From: an uncultured Prevotellaceae bacterium
GTDB taxonomy: Bacteria > Bacteroidota > Bacteroidia > Bacteroidales > Bacteroidaceae
NCBI GenBank assembly: GCA_900319225.1
Contig: ONNV01000003.1
Location: 248,001 to 312,000 of the forward strand
Direction of reading: 5' to 3'
DNA length: 64,000 nucleotides
Below, in pieces: positions 45,621 to 56,161 of the stretch. Made by a program: the position numbers and the translations under genes. Within the stretch, counting starts at the first letter, position 1. Every line of letters starts with the position of its first letter. The notes under the pieces are model-generated. The model made no database searches, was not told where the DNA came from, and saw only the letters and a list, made by a program, of their open reading frames with translations.

Positions 45621-46811
45621 TTATTCAAACTCCACCCGCAGTATCAGCAAGTCGCCGTCTGACAGGGTGTTACGTGTCATGTAGCGGGAGATGTCACGGT
45701 ATAGGGATTTCTGCCTGTCATCAAGTTTGTCCTGACTTGATTTAAGGACCTGATAAATATCCTTGGATATACGGAAATAGACGCTTTCACCGTCAGAATA
45801 AGTGGGTATAAGATAATAGATCAGATTCTGCCATACGTCATCAGCGGTTACGTCAGAGGCATTCTCCACGTCAACAAACCGCTTTGGAACGAATGATTTG
45901 TAAAGAGTCTTGTAACGTTTGTCAAACAGGCAGGTCTTGGTTCCGTTTACTGATGAAAAATACTCAAACACCAGATATCTATCGGTTTCAGCCAGACTGC
46001 AGAATCCATAGTCATAACCTCCTTTTGCCAGATCGGAACTCATATCAAGGGCATTCTGATGCAGACCTTCATGTTTCTTATAAAAACTTGAGGGTATGGG
46101 ATTCTCGGCCACGAATTCAAATCTGGGAGTGAACTCTCCGTCTGACAGCGAGTAGATGGTGTAGTCATGTGACATGATAAACCTGAGGGAGTCCCTGAAC
46201 ACGTAAGACGTGGGATTGAGTCCGAAAGATGAGCTGTTGTACTTGAAGAACTCATCCAGCTCCAGGAAACTGCCGGTCCGTTTAATTTCCTTGTCATACA
46301 CGTATACGTAATCATCCCTGAAATTGGAAAGTCCTATAAAACCGTCGCCCAGTCCATACACATAATCAGCCCCGTCCTCAAACGTCAGCTTGGAGACATA
46401 TTTTCCCTTTTCATCGTAAGAAACAAGGGTTCCGTCCCCATCATCAAAACAGTAAACCCTATTGTCCTGTGAAAAGACATTCTCAACAGAATTCAGTTCT
46501 CCCGGACCACGTCCCTGGATTGAGCGGTCAACCACCTTCTTACCTTTCAGGTCATACATAAGCAGGCGTTTGGCGTACCTGTGCACAAAGACATAACGGT
46601 TGGCGGTCATGGTCATCCTGGACTGGTTTATGTATGACCATGAGTCATCCACATCCAGATTCACCACCGATATGGATTTTATCTTCTCATCCACGCTGCC
46701 CGCACAGGTGCTCAAATCAATACGGTCCACACCTGTTACGGTTTCAACACTCTTTTGGCCGCATGCCGCAAACAGGAGTGACATTGCCACGAGCAACTCT
46801 TTTCTTTTCAT
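45621..46811 (-). CDS. 6-bladed beta-propeller lipoprotein
   Basis: 396 residues. Lipobox F-A-A-C17 after a short hydrophobic signal. Propeller strands of the Bacteroidales 6-bladed family include SRMTMTANRYVFVHRYAKRL, QGRGPGELNSVENVFSQDNR and YVYGLGDGFIGLSNF. It starts 9 bases after the macroglobulin-like gene and is probably co-transcribed with it. The two may act together at the cell surface, but nothing in the sequence shows the partner or ligand. The downstream gap to the SpmAB gene is 67 bases with no clear terminator. Confidence 0.8.
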   Translation of the reverse strand: MKRKELLVAMSLLFAACGQKSVETVTGVDRIDLSTCAGSVDEKIKSISVVNLDVDDSWSYINQSRMTMTANRYVFVHRYAKRLLMYDLKGKKVVDRSIQGRGPGELNSVENVFSQDNRVYCFDDGDGTLVSYDEKGKYVSKLTFEDGADYVYGLGDGFIGLSNFRDDYVYVYDKEIKRTGSFLELDEFFKYNSSSFGLNPTSYVFRDSLRFIMSHDYTIYSLSDGEFTPRFEFVAENPIPSSFYKKHEGLHQNALDMSSDLAKGGYDYGFCSLAETDRYLVFEYFSSVNGTKTCLFDKRYKTLYKSFVPKRFVDVENASDVTADDVWQNLIYYLIPTYSDGESVYFRISKDIYQVLKSSQDKLDDRQKSLYRDISRYMTRNTLSDGDLLILRVEFE

Positions 46812-46820
46812 CTCTTTCTA

Positions 46821-49800
46821 TTATTCAACGGTAATGACTGCCGATGTGGTGGTAGCGCGGAAAGCGGGAGCGTAGAGGCACTGCATCACGGCGTTTCCTA
46901 CGGTGAAACGGCCCGGTTTCTGTACGTTCACCTCATACTCAATCACGTAACTGCCCTTGCTGAGACGGTCAATATAGAATACCGTACGGGTATTGCCCGG
47001 AGCTGCATAATAACCTATGTCATCACGCCAGTTGTAACGGTATCCGGCTCTGGTGCTTACAGGCTCCACTGCCGCGGCTCGCATATCGGACAGCTGCAGG
47101 TACTCAAGGTTACGGTCTGTGGTAAGTTCAAACTGAACCTTAAGCAGGTCTCCCACATGCAGTTTAGTTCCGGACTTGACCTCCTCAAGACGGTCTCCCT
47201 CTGATCCGCGTATTACACGCCAGATGGTACGCTTAAGCTGCATTCCGTTCTCAGTATGCTCAATCTTGTCCAGATCCTCGGTAAACGAGCGGTAAACGGC
47301 ACCCCAGCTTATGCCAGGAGTCTTGCTCTCAACCTTTATATCGGCCTTGTCACGTCCTATGGGACCGTCCCATGTCCTGGTGGTATAACCCGCCGTTGCC
47401 TTGGAATCCGATGCACGCAGCGCATCCTTTCCTACGTATATGGTGATGTCCGGATCAGACTCCAGTTGGACATCGGACCCTGTAGCCATAAGTGCCACCA
47501 CTGCGGCGGCTGTTGCGGCCGATGAGCACCAACCGGTGGTCTGACGCTGTTTGAGCAGCCATCGGGCAGCCTCCACGGCCTGGGTCTTGTTACCGGTGGC
47601 AAGCAGGGTGCGGATAATGAGTGACTGAGTCTCAATGGGAGCCTCATGCCACAGCAGTCCGCCCTCATTGTCACGCCAGTAACGGCCCATCTCATCGCTG
47701 TAGAGGGAGCGTTCCAGCAGTGTGGCGGCTATATGCTGTGCCTGCTCATTCTTACCCTCACGTGCCATAAGCAGAGCCAGCTGCGCACGGAACCAGAGGT
47801 TCAGGTCATAGGTCTCCTTTTTATCGGCCAGACTCATGTAATAGTTGTAGCTATCACGGGTGTTTGCACTGAACTTATAATCCCTGTAATAGGAACGCAT
47901 CATGAGATAGCTCAGTTCACTGTAACCCAGAGACTCAGGCTTGTGCTCCGCTTTATACAGTTTGTAGAAATATCCGTCCATAAAGTCAAGAGCCCTCTGT
48001 ATAGTCTCTTTCACCCGCGGAGTGACATCCAGTATACCGTTCTCAATAAGCAGACCCAATCCCTGCAGTATCTCATCGGTGACATGAAGGCTTGATGATC
48101 TGTCCTCTATCCAGGGCCAACCGCCGTCGGCTATCTGGGCGTCCATCAGTTTTGTGATGGCCTGCTCCAGGGACTGGGCGGTCTCTTCATCTGACAACGC
48201 GCTTGCCAGATTGCGCAGACGGTCACGCTCACTGTTGCTGTTTAGCAGCCACGGAGTCTCCTCAAGCAGTGTGCCGGTCAGTTTCTGATTCTTTTCAAGC
48301 TGTGTCTGCCACTCCGATGCGGGCAGTGCGGCCCACTCGTCAAGCATCTCACGTATTGCCGGGTACCGGGAACTGAGATCCTGTGATATGGCGGCACCCA
48401 TAAGGCTGTGCATGAGGCGCAGGTTACTGGGATCATCCAAACGTATCATTGAAGGCAGAGCCTGGATTGCATACCATATAGGCATGGAGCTGTACTCAAG
48501 GGTAAGCTGCTCATCGGCCATAGTGGTGGAGCGGGGCTTGTCAAGATCGGCAAAACGGAAAGTACGGGTCTCATCACCGTTGTTAAAGAGTGACAGAGCC
48601 TGGGTTACCTGTGTGCGGTTGGAGAGCACGGGGATGGTCTCCTCCATTCCGTCACTGTGACCCTTGGTACTGGCAGTGAGCCTGTAGGTCACGGCGGTAA
48701 GTCCGGCAGGCACCTTAACGGTAAATGACGTGCCTGTGCTGCCGCCGGCAGGAATGGAGACACTCTTCTTCAGAGCCCCCTCAATGATACCCAGAGCGCT
48801 GCCGGTTACGGCATCGGTGAAAGTGAGTATGACATCGGCCTTGACCGGCTGGTCAGTAAGGTTGCTCACCTTGACCGTGAACTCCATACGGTCTCCCTGA
48901 CGCAGGAATCTGGGAGCGGCAGGCTCAACCATTATCTTCTTGCGGGTAACCATGGCGGTGTCTACGCGGCCCGAACTGAGAGAGTCAGTGAATGCTATGC
49001 CCTGAATCTTCCACTCTGTAAGCAGCTGCGGGGCGCGGAAACGGTATGTGGCAGCTCCGGTAGAGTCTGTAACCATATACCCGAACAGACCTGTGGGATT
49101 AAGGTCGGAACGTATACTTACTGACTCCTGCTCCTTCACTCCGGCTACTACCCCCTGAACGGAGCGTGCACTGCCCTGGATGGAATTATCGGTATCCATA
49201 ACTTCCAGGTCAAGCACTGTCGCCTCCAGTCCGTCATCTATTCCGGTCTGACGGGCCAGGTCACTCTGCTTGTCATAAGCCTTGACCTTTCTTATCATAG
49301 CCGCCGTCAGTTGCACCAGACTCACACTCTTGGGATTATAACGGAACGGATCTATAAGAGTACCCGTAACGGCACGTTTACCCTTATATTCATATTCCTG
49401 ACCGAAAGAGTGATGCCAAGGAACATACTGATTGAAATAGATATGTCTGTTTTCCAGCATGTTCCAATATCTGATATATGTCGATCCGAACGGCTGGAAC
49501 TGAATGCGGTTCACTCCGTAAACATCCAGTGCACGGTCATACATGTCAACCATTACGGCTGCCTGGACCGGATTGCCCTGCCAATCTGTGACACGGATCT
49601 TCCACTCCTCATCAGTATCAGGCTCCAGCACGCTGCGGAATGTCTCCAGCTCCATCCTGAGCTGACGTTTCCTGTCAGGAACCTCAAACTCATATCTGGC
49701 ATTATTCACTACTCCTTCATACAGTATGCAGGTGGTGACAACGAACTCTCCTATCAGTTCATCAGTTACCGGAATCTCAATAGTCTGCTGGCGGCCGTCA

Positions 49801-52800
49801 CTTACCAGCATGCCCTGGTCATACAGGCCGTATTTGTTGGCAACCATATAGTGGATAACCGCACCCTTACGGTTGCTGCCCAGTCTGATCCTGGCTGTAT
49901 CGCCTGGCTCAACCTTACTGCCACCTGCCTGGAATCCCCATAACAGTCTGTTCTGCGGTACAAAAGCGTAATCATCCTCACGGCACAATACGAATTCGGC
50001 TGTCTGCTCACAGCCCTCTGCGTTTGCCGTTACGCGGTAGACACCTGACTGCAGTCCGTCAAGTATCAGTTTTGATGTTTCCCAGTCATCCTTGTCAAAC
50101 GGAACCACACCCTCAAAGATGACCTTTTCAATTACATCTTCACCCTTAAAGTCAAAGTCATAACGCGGGAAACGCTCCTTAAGGTTCTGGTTATCGGCAC
50201 TGGCCTGCAGTTCCTTTATTGTCTTGTTATAGTGTTCATCCTTAAGGATCTCAAACGGAAGCGGCAATCCGGGAGTCTCAAGCCAGCTAAGCCTGCTCAC
50301 TTTAACGTTAATGCGTGCCGATGACAGCCCGTTGTTATTTTCAAAATTGAAATAGAAAGTATTCTCACCCTTGCTGTTCAGGGCACCCTGATCTGACCAT
50401 ATATCGATATAACGTTCCGGTTTCTGGTCGGCATCGAACCTGGTCTGAGCATCATGCGTCTCACCGTTGATATCGGTTACTGATACCCTTACCTGAACAT
50501 GGCTGCTGTTATTAATCATCCACTCTGACGGTACCGTGACATTGAAACTGAATGAACCGTCAGGTGCCGTATGAACCTCTCCCGCTCCTATCCTTATATT
50601 ACCCCTATCATCAGGGATGCAGAACGGGTGACATGAATATGAACTTACACCGGCATACCACCTTACGGTTGCCCCGTCCAAAGGAACCCCGGTATATGAA
50701 TTGACCTTACCTGTAATGGTGACAGGCTGATCATATTTTACCTCATCAGAGCAATTATTGAGTCTTACCTCAAATTTGGGCTGACGGAAAGATTCCACAT
50801 TGATACTTACGTATCCGTCAAAATCATAGTCACTGTCATCAACACTATACACTTCTATGTCATATCTGCCGGGCCTGCAGTTGGCAGGTATCCTGAAAGA
50901 ACCCTTGAAAACGCCCATACTGTCAGTGACAAGGGAGTCAACACCCTCTTCCTCACTCTCGGCTGCTTCAAATTCGACCTCAAGTTTTACTCCGGCCAGA
51001 ACATGACCCTTCTCTCCGTCCTTTGCATAGACCACACCGCTGTATTGGATCATATCTCCGGGCAGATATGTGTATCGGTCAGTATAGACCTTGGCAAACT
51101 CACGACTTGGCATATCGCTTATCCAGGGAATGTTGAATGTCTCATTACCCCTGTTACCCTGTGACTCAAGCTCAATACGGTAACGGTCATTTTTCATGCC
51201 CTCAATCCTGATTGCACCGTCAGCTCCTGTAATGCCGCTCGTAACCATCCTTACCTGCTCATCCTGGTTGTTGATTCTCCAAACGGAGTATTTGCAGTCC
51301 GGGACAGGCTTGCCGGTACGGGTATTCACCGCAACTCCGCAAAGCGTGCCGTTATCCTGTACCATTTTCATGAACCTTATGCCGTTGCACTCCAGATACT
51401 GGTACGATATGCAGTCTCCGCTGTTAAAGTACGGACCCGTGGATGCCATAAGATAGTAGCAGCCCTGCATAACGGGTGACATGCCGAATATGGCGTTATG
51501 CTGCAGATAATCACCCGGATCATTCAGGCTCATACTCCACTCCACAACCGCATTGCATTGATTGAGTTGTGACAACAGGGTTACCTCATCAATGAAATTG
51601 GTCAGCCTGCCGGGAACCTCAACTATCTTAAAGTAGGCAGTCTTGACATTGGTATAATACAAGCGGGCTATATTGCGCTCTCCAGGCAGCAGGTCCTGCG
51701 TGAGTTCTATCCTTATGTCCTTGTGCTCAATCAAATCCTTGATGCCCATGCACTCATACGCACCCTCGCTCTTGGGCCATTTCTTCTGGGCTGCAATGCA
51801 GATGTCACGGGCCTGACGCCGCATATTCCGGGCCTTTTCATCGGACATTCTAAGGATGTTGTCCTCAATCTTAAGGGCAGCCATACTGTAAAGCATGGTG
51901 CTGAACTTGACCTTTTTTGAGTAGGACTCTGCAAGCGCAACCGTTCCCTTGAGCCACTCCTCATCATTGCGGTTCCACTCACCGTCTGTGTCCAGATAAT
52001 CATCAAGCACCCTCATTCGCCTTATATCAATAGTGCAGCGGATATCGGGTTTGGCACCGTAATTGTGCTGGATAAGACGTCTGAGCACATAGAACTGCCA
52101 CAGGTCCGGATCATCGGGGGTAAGGTGACGGGTAGCCTCCAGATAATCCTGCATGGTGCCGTAAAGGCGGGGGTCATCAAAGAAAGTCCTCTTGCCCAAT
52201 GTCAGGTCAGTGTCTGTTATGACCACCATGGCGTTGTCCATTAGCATATCCACCAGCATGGGACGCAGTTTCTGGCCGGCCTTGTTTCCACCCGGGAAAA
52301 ACTCCAGGTAGTATCCTGATGACACATCACCCGCCAGATTTATGGACTGGTCCAGATGGTAACAGATGGTATCACATATCATCTTAGGTGTCCAGTGCTC
52401 CAAGGGAGGATTGACCTCATCGGTAGGATTGTTGTAGCCGCCAAACATGTTCCAATACTGCATGTATCCCTTGGCCAGGAATGCATGACAGATGGCTTTA
52501 TGTTCCTTTACCTTGAGTTTGGGCAGGAGTGTCTTGAACAGTTCTATACCGGATTTGACGCCGTTCTCACTGTATGTCTGCTCCATCTGGGTAAGATAAG
52601 CTGTACTCTTAAGCATCTCGCGGCCGTTATTCTCCTTGGCCGCCATGTCCCAGATATTATTGATCTCTTTTGCAGCACTCTCCGGAAGGTCCTCTTTCAT
52701 AAACTTTTCCACCTTCTTCCATGCGCGTGAATACTTATCCGCGCTGGCAGTCGCAGTAGTCAGTGTCATAATGATAATCAGAAACGATATTCTCAAAAGG

Positions 52801-52808
52801 TTTCTCAT
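46821..52808 (-). CDS. Alpha-2-macroglobulin family protein lacking the thioester motif
   Basis: 1995 residues from the ATG at 52808 (signal peptide to about 22; AGAGAG upstream). An N-terminal helical region with TPR character is followed by MG domains. MG2-like YTDRYTYLPGDMIQYSGVVY is near 590, and the A2M signature (GLFGYMVTDSTGAATYRF, LLTEWKIQGIAF) near 1250-1290. A helical toroid domain lies at about 1440-1780, and a receptor-binding-like beta domain at the end. In the toroid the place of the usual CxEQ thioester reads MIRLDDPSNLRLMHSL, so covalent protease trapping is impossible. It is exported, with no lipobox. It is co-transcribed with a propeller lipoprotein. Confidence 0.88.
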   Translation of the reverse strand: MRNLLRISFLIIIMTLTTATASADKYSRAWKKVEKFMKEDLPESAAKEINNIWDMAAKENNGREMLKSTAYLTQMEQTYSENGVKSGIELFKTLLPKLKVKEHKAICHAFLAKGYMQYWNMFGGYNNPTDEVNPPLEHWTPKMICDTICYHLDQSINLAGDVSSGYYLEFFPGGNKAGQKLRPMLVDMLMDNAMVVITDTDLTLGKRTFFDDPRLYGTMQDYLEATRHLTPDDPDLWQFYVLRRLIQHNYGAKPDIRCTIDIRRMRVLDDYLDTDGEWNRNDEEWLKGTVALAESYSKKVKFSTMLYSMAALKIEDNILRMSDEKARNMRRQARDICIAAQKKWPKSEGAYECMGIKDLIEHKDIRIELTQDLLPGERNIARLYYTNVKTAYFKIVEVPGRLTNFIDEVTLLSQLNQCNAVVEWSMSLNDPGDYLQHNAIFGMSPVMQGCYYLMASTGPYFNSGDCISYQYLECNGIRFMKMVQDNGTLCGVAVNTRTGKPVPDCKYSVWRINNQDEQVRMVTSGITGADGAIRIEGMKNDRYRIELESQGNRGNETFNIPWISDMPSREFAKVYTDRYTYLPGDMIQYSGVVYAKDGEKGHVLAGVKLEVEFEAAESEEEGVDSLVTDSMGVFKGSFRIPANCRPGRYDIEVYSVDDSDYDFDGYVSINVESFRQPKFEVRLNNCSDEVKYDQPVTITGKVNSYTGVPLDGATVRWYAGVSSYSCHPFCIPDDRGNIRIGAGEVHTAPDGSFSFNVTVPSEWMINNSSHVQVRVSVTDINGETHDAQTRFDADQKPERYIDIWSDQGALNSKGENTFYFNFENNNGLSSARINVKVSRLSWLETPGLPLPFEILKDEHYNKTIKELQASADNQNLKERFPRYDFDFKGEDVIEKVIFEGVVPFDKDDWETSKLILDGLQSGVYRVTANAEGCEQTAEFVLCREDDYAFVPQNRLLWGFQAGGSKVEPGDTARIRLGSNRKGAVIHYMVANKYGLYDQGMLVSDGRQQTIEIPVTDELIGEFVVTTCILYEGVVNNARYEFEVPDRKRQLRMELETFRSVLEPDTDEEWKIRVTDWQGNPVQAAVMVDMYDRALDVYGVNRIQFQPFGSTYIRYWNMLENRHIYFNQYVPWHHSFGQEYEYKGKRAVTGTLIDPFRYNPKSVSLVQLTAAMIRKVKAYDKQSDLARQTGIDDGLEATVLDLEVMDTDNSIQGSARSVQGVVAGVKEQESVSIRSDLNPTGLFGYMVTDSTGAATYRFRAPQLLTEWKIQGIAFTDSLSSGRVDTAMVTRKKIMVEPAAPRFLRQGDRMEFTVKVSNLTDQPVKADVILTFTDAVTGSALGIIEGALKKSVSIPAGGSTGTSFTVKVPAGLTAVTYRLTASTKGHSDGMEETIPVLSNRTQVTQALSLFNNGDETRTFRFADLDKPRSTTMADEQLTLEYSSMPIWYAIQALPSMIRLDDPSNLRLMHSLMGAAISQDLSSRYPAIREMLDEWAALPASEWQTQLEKNQKLTGTLLEETPWLLNSNSERDRLRNLASALSDEETAQSLEQAITKLMDAQIADGGWPWIEDRSSSLHVTDEILQGLGLLIENGILDVTPRVKETIQRALDFMDGYFYKLYKAEHKPESLGYSELSYLMMRSYYRDYKFSANTRDSYNYYMSLADKKETYDLNLWFRAQLALLMAREGKNEQAQHIAATLLERSLYSDEMGRYWRDNEGGLLWHEAPIETQSLIIRTLLATGNKTQAVEAARWLLKQRQTTGWCSSAATAAAVVALMATGSDVQLESDPDITIYVGKDALRASDSKATAGYTTRTWDGPIGRDKADIKVESKTPGISWGAVYRSFTEDLDKIEHTENGMQLKRTIWRVIRGSEGDRLEEVKSGTKLHVGDLLKVQFELTTDRNLEYLQLSDMRAAAVEPVSTRAGYRYNWRDDIGYYAAPGNTRTVFYIDRLSKGSYVIEYEVNVQKPGRFTVGNAVMQCLYAPAFRATTTSAVITVE

Positions 52809-52893
52809 AAGCTCTCTTTTTAAAATGTACTCTTTCCTGTTTTTGGATATAAAACCGGGAAAGAGGCAAAATGCGTCCCCGTGCGCTGCAAAA

Positions 52894-53916
52894 TTACTCA
52901 AACAAGCCGCCCGGCATGGACTCGTAACGTGAACGGCCCAGATGCTTGTATGCCAGGTCTGTCACCTCACGGCCACGGGGAGTACGCTTAAGGAATCCCT
53001 CCTGGATAAGGAACGGCTCATATACATCCTCTATGGTACCGGCATCCTCACTAAGTGCGGTTGCAATGGTACCCAGGCCTACCGGACCACCCTTGAACTT
53101 GTCAATGATGGTGGTAAGGATGCGGTTGTCAATCTCATCCAGTCCGTATTTGTCTATGTTGAGCGCCTCAAGGGCTATATTGGCTATTGAGAGAGTTATG
53201 CGCCCTGATCCCTTGACCTGTGCAAAGTCACGCACACGGCGCAGCAGGGCATTGGCAATACGGGGCGTTCCGCGGCTGCGACCCGCTATCTCAGCGGCAG
53301 CATCCACGTCACAAGGTATGCCCAGTATACCGGCAGAACGGAGTATGATTTTCTGCAATGTCTTGGCATCATAATACTCCAGATGCATGTTTATTCCGAA
53401 TCGGGCACGTAACGGAGCGGTAAGCAGACCGCTGCGGGTTGTGGCACCTATCAGGGTAAACGGATTAAGGTCTATCTGTATGCTTCGGGCGCTGGGACCC
53501 TTGTCTATCATGATGTCTATGCGGTAATCCTCCATGGCCGAGTAGAGATACTCCTCAACCACGGGCGACAGACGGTGAATCTCATCGATAAACAGCACAT
53601 CCTTGGGCTCCAGTGAGGTAAGGATACCTGCCAGGTCACCCGGCTTGTCCAGCACCGGACCCGATGTGATCTTGAAGCCCACGCCAAGCTCATTGGCAAT
53701 GATGTTGCTCAGGGTTGTCTTTCCCAGTCCGGGAGGGCCGTGCAGCAACGTGTGGTCAAGTGACTCGCCACGCTGGCGGGCCGCCTCGACAAAGACGCGC
53801 AGGTTATCCACGACCTTGCCCTGTCCGGCAAAATCATCAAACCTGAGCGGCCTCAAAGCATTATCCAGCTCCTTGTCGCTCGTTAATTGCTGTGCTCGTA
53901 TATCAAACTCTTCCAT
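52894..53916 (-). CDS. ruvB: Holliday junction branch-migration ATPase RuvB
   Basis: 340 residues. Begins [19 protein letters not shown]. Walker [10 protein letters not shown] at 60-68, Walker [12 protein letters not shown], sensor [17 protein letters not shown], and the C-terminal winged helix ending [17 protein letters not shown]. It drives branch migration with RuvA; neither ruvA nor ruvC is in the window. The 86 bases downstream lead to the macroglobulin gene. A REPIN lies upstream, between it and hisS. Confidence 0.97.
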   Translation of the reverse strand: MEEFDIRAQQLTSDKELDNALRPLRFDDFAGQGKVVDNLRVFVEAARQRGESLDHTLLHGPPGLGKTTLSNIIANELGVGFKITSGPVLDKPGDLAGILTSLEPKDVLFIDEIHRLSPVVEEYLYSAMEDYRIDIMIDKGPSARSIQIDLNPFTLIGATTRSGLLTAPLRARFGINMHLEYYDAKTLQKIILRSAGILGIPCDVDAAAEIAGRSRGTPRIANALLRRVRDFAQVKGSGRITLSIANIALEALNIDKYGLDEIDNRILTTIIDKFKGGPVGLGTIATALSEDAGTIEDVYEPFLIQEGFLKRTPRGREVTDLAYKHLGRSRYESMPGGLFE

Positions 53917-53953
53917 CTTGCACCAAGAATCAACTCACCAAATTTTCCAGTTG

Positions 53954-54040
53954 CACCGGGGACTGTCCCTTTTGGTCACCTGATAATCTCAGAATTAGTC
54001 ACTTCGTCTAGCACGTGCCAAAAGGGACTGTCCCCGTGTG
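53954..54040. repeat. REPIN: inverted pair of class A-like REP sequences
   Basis: Arms 53954-53979 and 54015-54040 share GGGGAC(T/A)GTCCCTTTTGG and are inverted around a 35-base spacer. They differ at several positions, so this is the most diverged pair. It is also the only one not beside a stop codon: it sits 47 bases beyond hisS, past the hisS terminator. Confidence 0.82.
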
Positions 54041-54051
54041 TCTGAGCGCTG

Positions 54052-54078
54052 AAAAGAAAAATACGCAGAACCTGCGTA
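54052..54078 (-). terminator. Intrinsic terminator after hisS
   Basis: The stem TACGCAG/CTGCGTA (54062-54068, 54072-54078) with a 3-base loop is followed on the minus strand by TTTTTCTTTTC. It starts 9 bases after the hisS stop. Confidence 0.85.
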
Positions 54079-54087
54079 AACTCAAAA

Positions 54088-55443
54088 TCAATTAACCGCC
54101 TCAACAAGAGCCGAAGCCTCAATCAACTGTTGCTCGCCGCTCTCCATATTCTTGAGAGTCACCTTGCCCTGAGCAAGCTCCTCGCTCCCCACAATAGCCA
54201 CAAACGGAACCGCACCCGCATTAGCATAAGACATCTGCTTCTTCATCTTAGCCGCATCAGGATAAATCTCGGCCGATACCCCAGCCCTGCGCAGCTGTGT
54301 AAGCAGCCCCATGCAGAACTGAGCCTCCTGCTCGCCCAGATTCAGGAACAGCACCTTTACGCCGCCCTGTGTCTCCTTGGGATAGAGGTCCAGTTGAGTC
54401 AGCACGTCATAGATACGGTCAGCACCGAATGATATGCCCACGCCGCTCACACCCGGAAGTCCGAATATGCCGGTAAGGTTGTCATAACGTCCGCCACCGC
54501 TTATGGAGCCAATCTCAACATCCAGGGCCTTCACCTCAAATATGGCTCCTGTATAGTAGTTAAGACCACGTGCCAGGGTGAGGTCAAGCTCCAGCTGGTT
54601 CTTAAGACCCAGCCTGGTTGCACCGTCCAGAATGAAACGGCACTCCTCCACGCCCTTGAGTCCGGTCTCGCTGCCGGCCAGTACAGTGGCAATGGTATCC
54701 AGTTTATCGCTGTTGCTTCCGGTCAGTTTGATGATGGGCTGCAGTTTGTCAATTGCATCCTGCGGCAGGCCCTTATCGGCCAACTCGGCATTCACTCCGT
54801 CAAGTCCTATCTTGTCCAGCTTGTCTATGGCTACCGTGATATCCACAATCTTATCGGATTGACCGATGGATTCAGCAATTCCTGCCAGAATCTTGCGGTT
54901 GTTCAGCTTGATTGCCACGCGGACTCCGAACTTGCTGAACACCATGTCTATCATCTGGATCAGCTCAATCTCATAGAGCAGCGAGTCACTGCCTACCACA
55001 TCTGCGTCACACTGATAGAACTCACGGTAACGGCCCTTCTGAGGACGGTCAGCACGCCATACCGGCTGTATCTGGAAACGCTTGAAGGGGAACTGCAGCT
55101 CCTCACGGTGCATCACCACGAAACGGGCAAACGGAACGGTCAGGTCATAACGGAGTCCCTTCTCGCAGAACTTGGATGCCAGACGGAGGCTGTTGCGTGA
55201 GAGCAGTTCCTCATCGGTCAGGCCACTCATGTAGTCACCTGAGTTCTGGATCTTGAACAGCAGTTTGTCACCCTCCTCGCCATACTTGCCCATCAGGGTG
55301 GAGAGGTTCTCCATAGACGGGGTCTCTATCTGGCTGTATCCGAACAGACGGAATACGCTGCGGATTGTATCAAAGATATAGTTACGGCGCGCCATCTCCA
55401 CCGGAGTGAAGTCACGCGTACCTTTGGGAATTGACGGTTTCAT
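54088..55443 (-). CDS. hisS: Histidyl-tRNA synthetase HisS
   Basis: 451 residues, class II synthetase. Motif 2 region [22 protein letters not shown], histidine-binding [15 protein letters not shown], motif 3 GGGRYDNL...GISFGADRI, and a C-terminal anticodon domain ([15 protein letters not shown] onward). It charges tRNA-His. It is 4 bases downstream of the Zn metallopeptidase and is the last gene of the unit, closed by a clear terminator. Confidence 0.96.
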   Translation of the reverse strand: MKPSIPKGTRDFTPVEMARRNYIFDTIRSVFRLFGYSQIETPSMENLSTLMGKYGEEGDKLLFKIQNSGDYMSGLTDEELLSRNSLRLASKFCEKGLRYDLTVPFARFVVMHREELQFPFKRFQIQPVWRADRPQKGRYREFYQCDADVVGSDSLLYEIELIQMIDMVFSKFGVRVAIKLNNRKILAGIAESIGQSDKIVDITVAIDKLDKIGLDGVNAELADKGLPQDAIDKLQPIIKLTGSNSDKLDTIATVLAGSETGLKGVEECRFILDGATRLGLKNQLELDLTLARGLNYYTGAIFEVKALDVEIGSISGGGRYDNLTGIFGLPGVSGVGISFGADRIYDVLTQLDLYPKETQGGVKVLFLNLGEQEAQFCMGLLTQLRRAGVSAEIYPDAAKMKKQMSYANAGAVPFVAIVGSEELAQGKVTLKNMESGEQQLIEASALVEAVN

Positions 55444-55447
55444 TGTA

Positions 55448-56161
55448 TCAGCGTCTTCTTGATGAATAAATCATTATGTAGTAAATGAGTGTGCCCAGCG
55501 AACTTACTGCAGCTACCACGTAGGTGTATGCGGCGGCCTTGAGTGCTTCACGGGCACCATCCATGGTTTCACGTCCCGCAACAGATGATTTCTGCAGCCA
55601 TGCAAGGGCGCGGCTGCTGGCATCGATCTCAACCGGAAGGGTCACGAAACTGAACAGGGTGGTCATGCCGAACAGCACGATTCCTGCCAGCATCAGTGCC
55701 GGGAACGTCTCAATCATGAATATACCCAGTATCAGCACCCAGGTAACTATCTGCGATGAGAACTGGACCACGGGTACCAAAGCCGAGCGCAGCTTTACCG
55801 GGGCATATTGTGCGGCATGCTGTACTGCATGTCCGCATTCATGCGCAGCCACTGCAGCCGCCATGATGCTCCTGCCGTAATAGACATCGCGGCTCAGGTT
55901 GACCGTACCGTCCACCGGATTGTAGTGGTCAGTGAGTTTACCTTCCACGCAGGTGACCTTCACGTCACTGATGCCGTAACTTTGGAGCATGCGGCATGCT
56001 ACCTCATACCCGGTACTGCCGTCACGGGTAGGAACCTGGGAGTATTTGTTGAACTTGCGTTTCAGGTTACCATGCACTGAGAAACTGAGGATGGCTATCA
56101 CAATGAACAGCACCCAGTAGAAAGCGTAGGGAGAAATTGTTGCGCCTGCAGTAGGATCCAT
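55448..56161 (-). CDS. Membrane zinc metallopeptidase (YugP family)
   Basis: 237 residues. Four membrane helices (about 10-30, 125-150, 155-180, 215-235). The HEXXH-like motif is H107-E-C-G-H111 in [12 protein letters not shown], followed by [14 protein letters not shown] which supplies the third ligand region. It belongs to the neutral zinc metallopeptidase family PF04298. The substrate is unknown. Its ATG shares one base with the purA stop codon. The mix of peptidase, purA and hisS in one unit is common in Bacteroidales. Confidence 0.9.
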   Translation of the reverse strand: MDPTAGATISPYAFYWVLFIVIAILSFSVHGNLKRKFNKYSQVPTRDGSTGYEVACRMLQSYGISDVKVTCVEGKLTDHYNPVDGTVNLSRDVYYGRSIMAAAVAAHECGHAVQHAAQYAPVKLRSALVPVVQFSSQIVTWVLILGIFMIETFPALMLAGIVLFGMTTLFSFVTLPVEIDASSRALAWLQKSSVAGRETMDGAREALKAAAYTYVVAAVSSLGTLIYYIMIYSSRRR

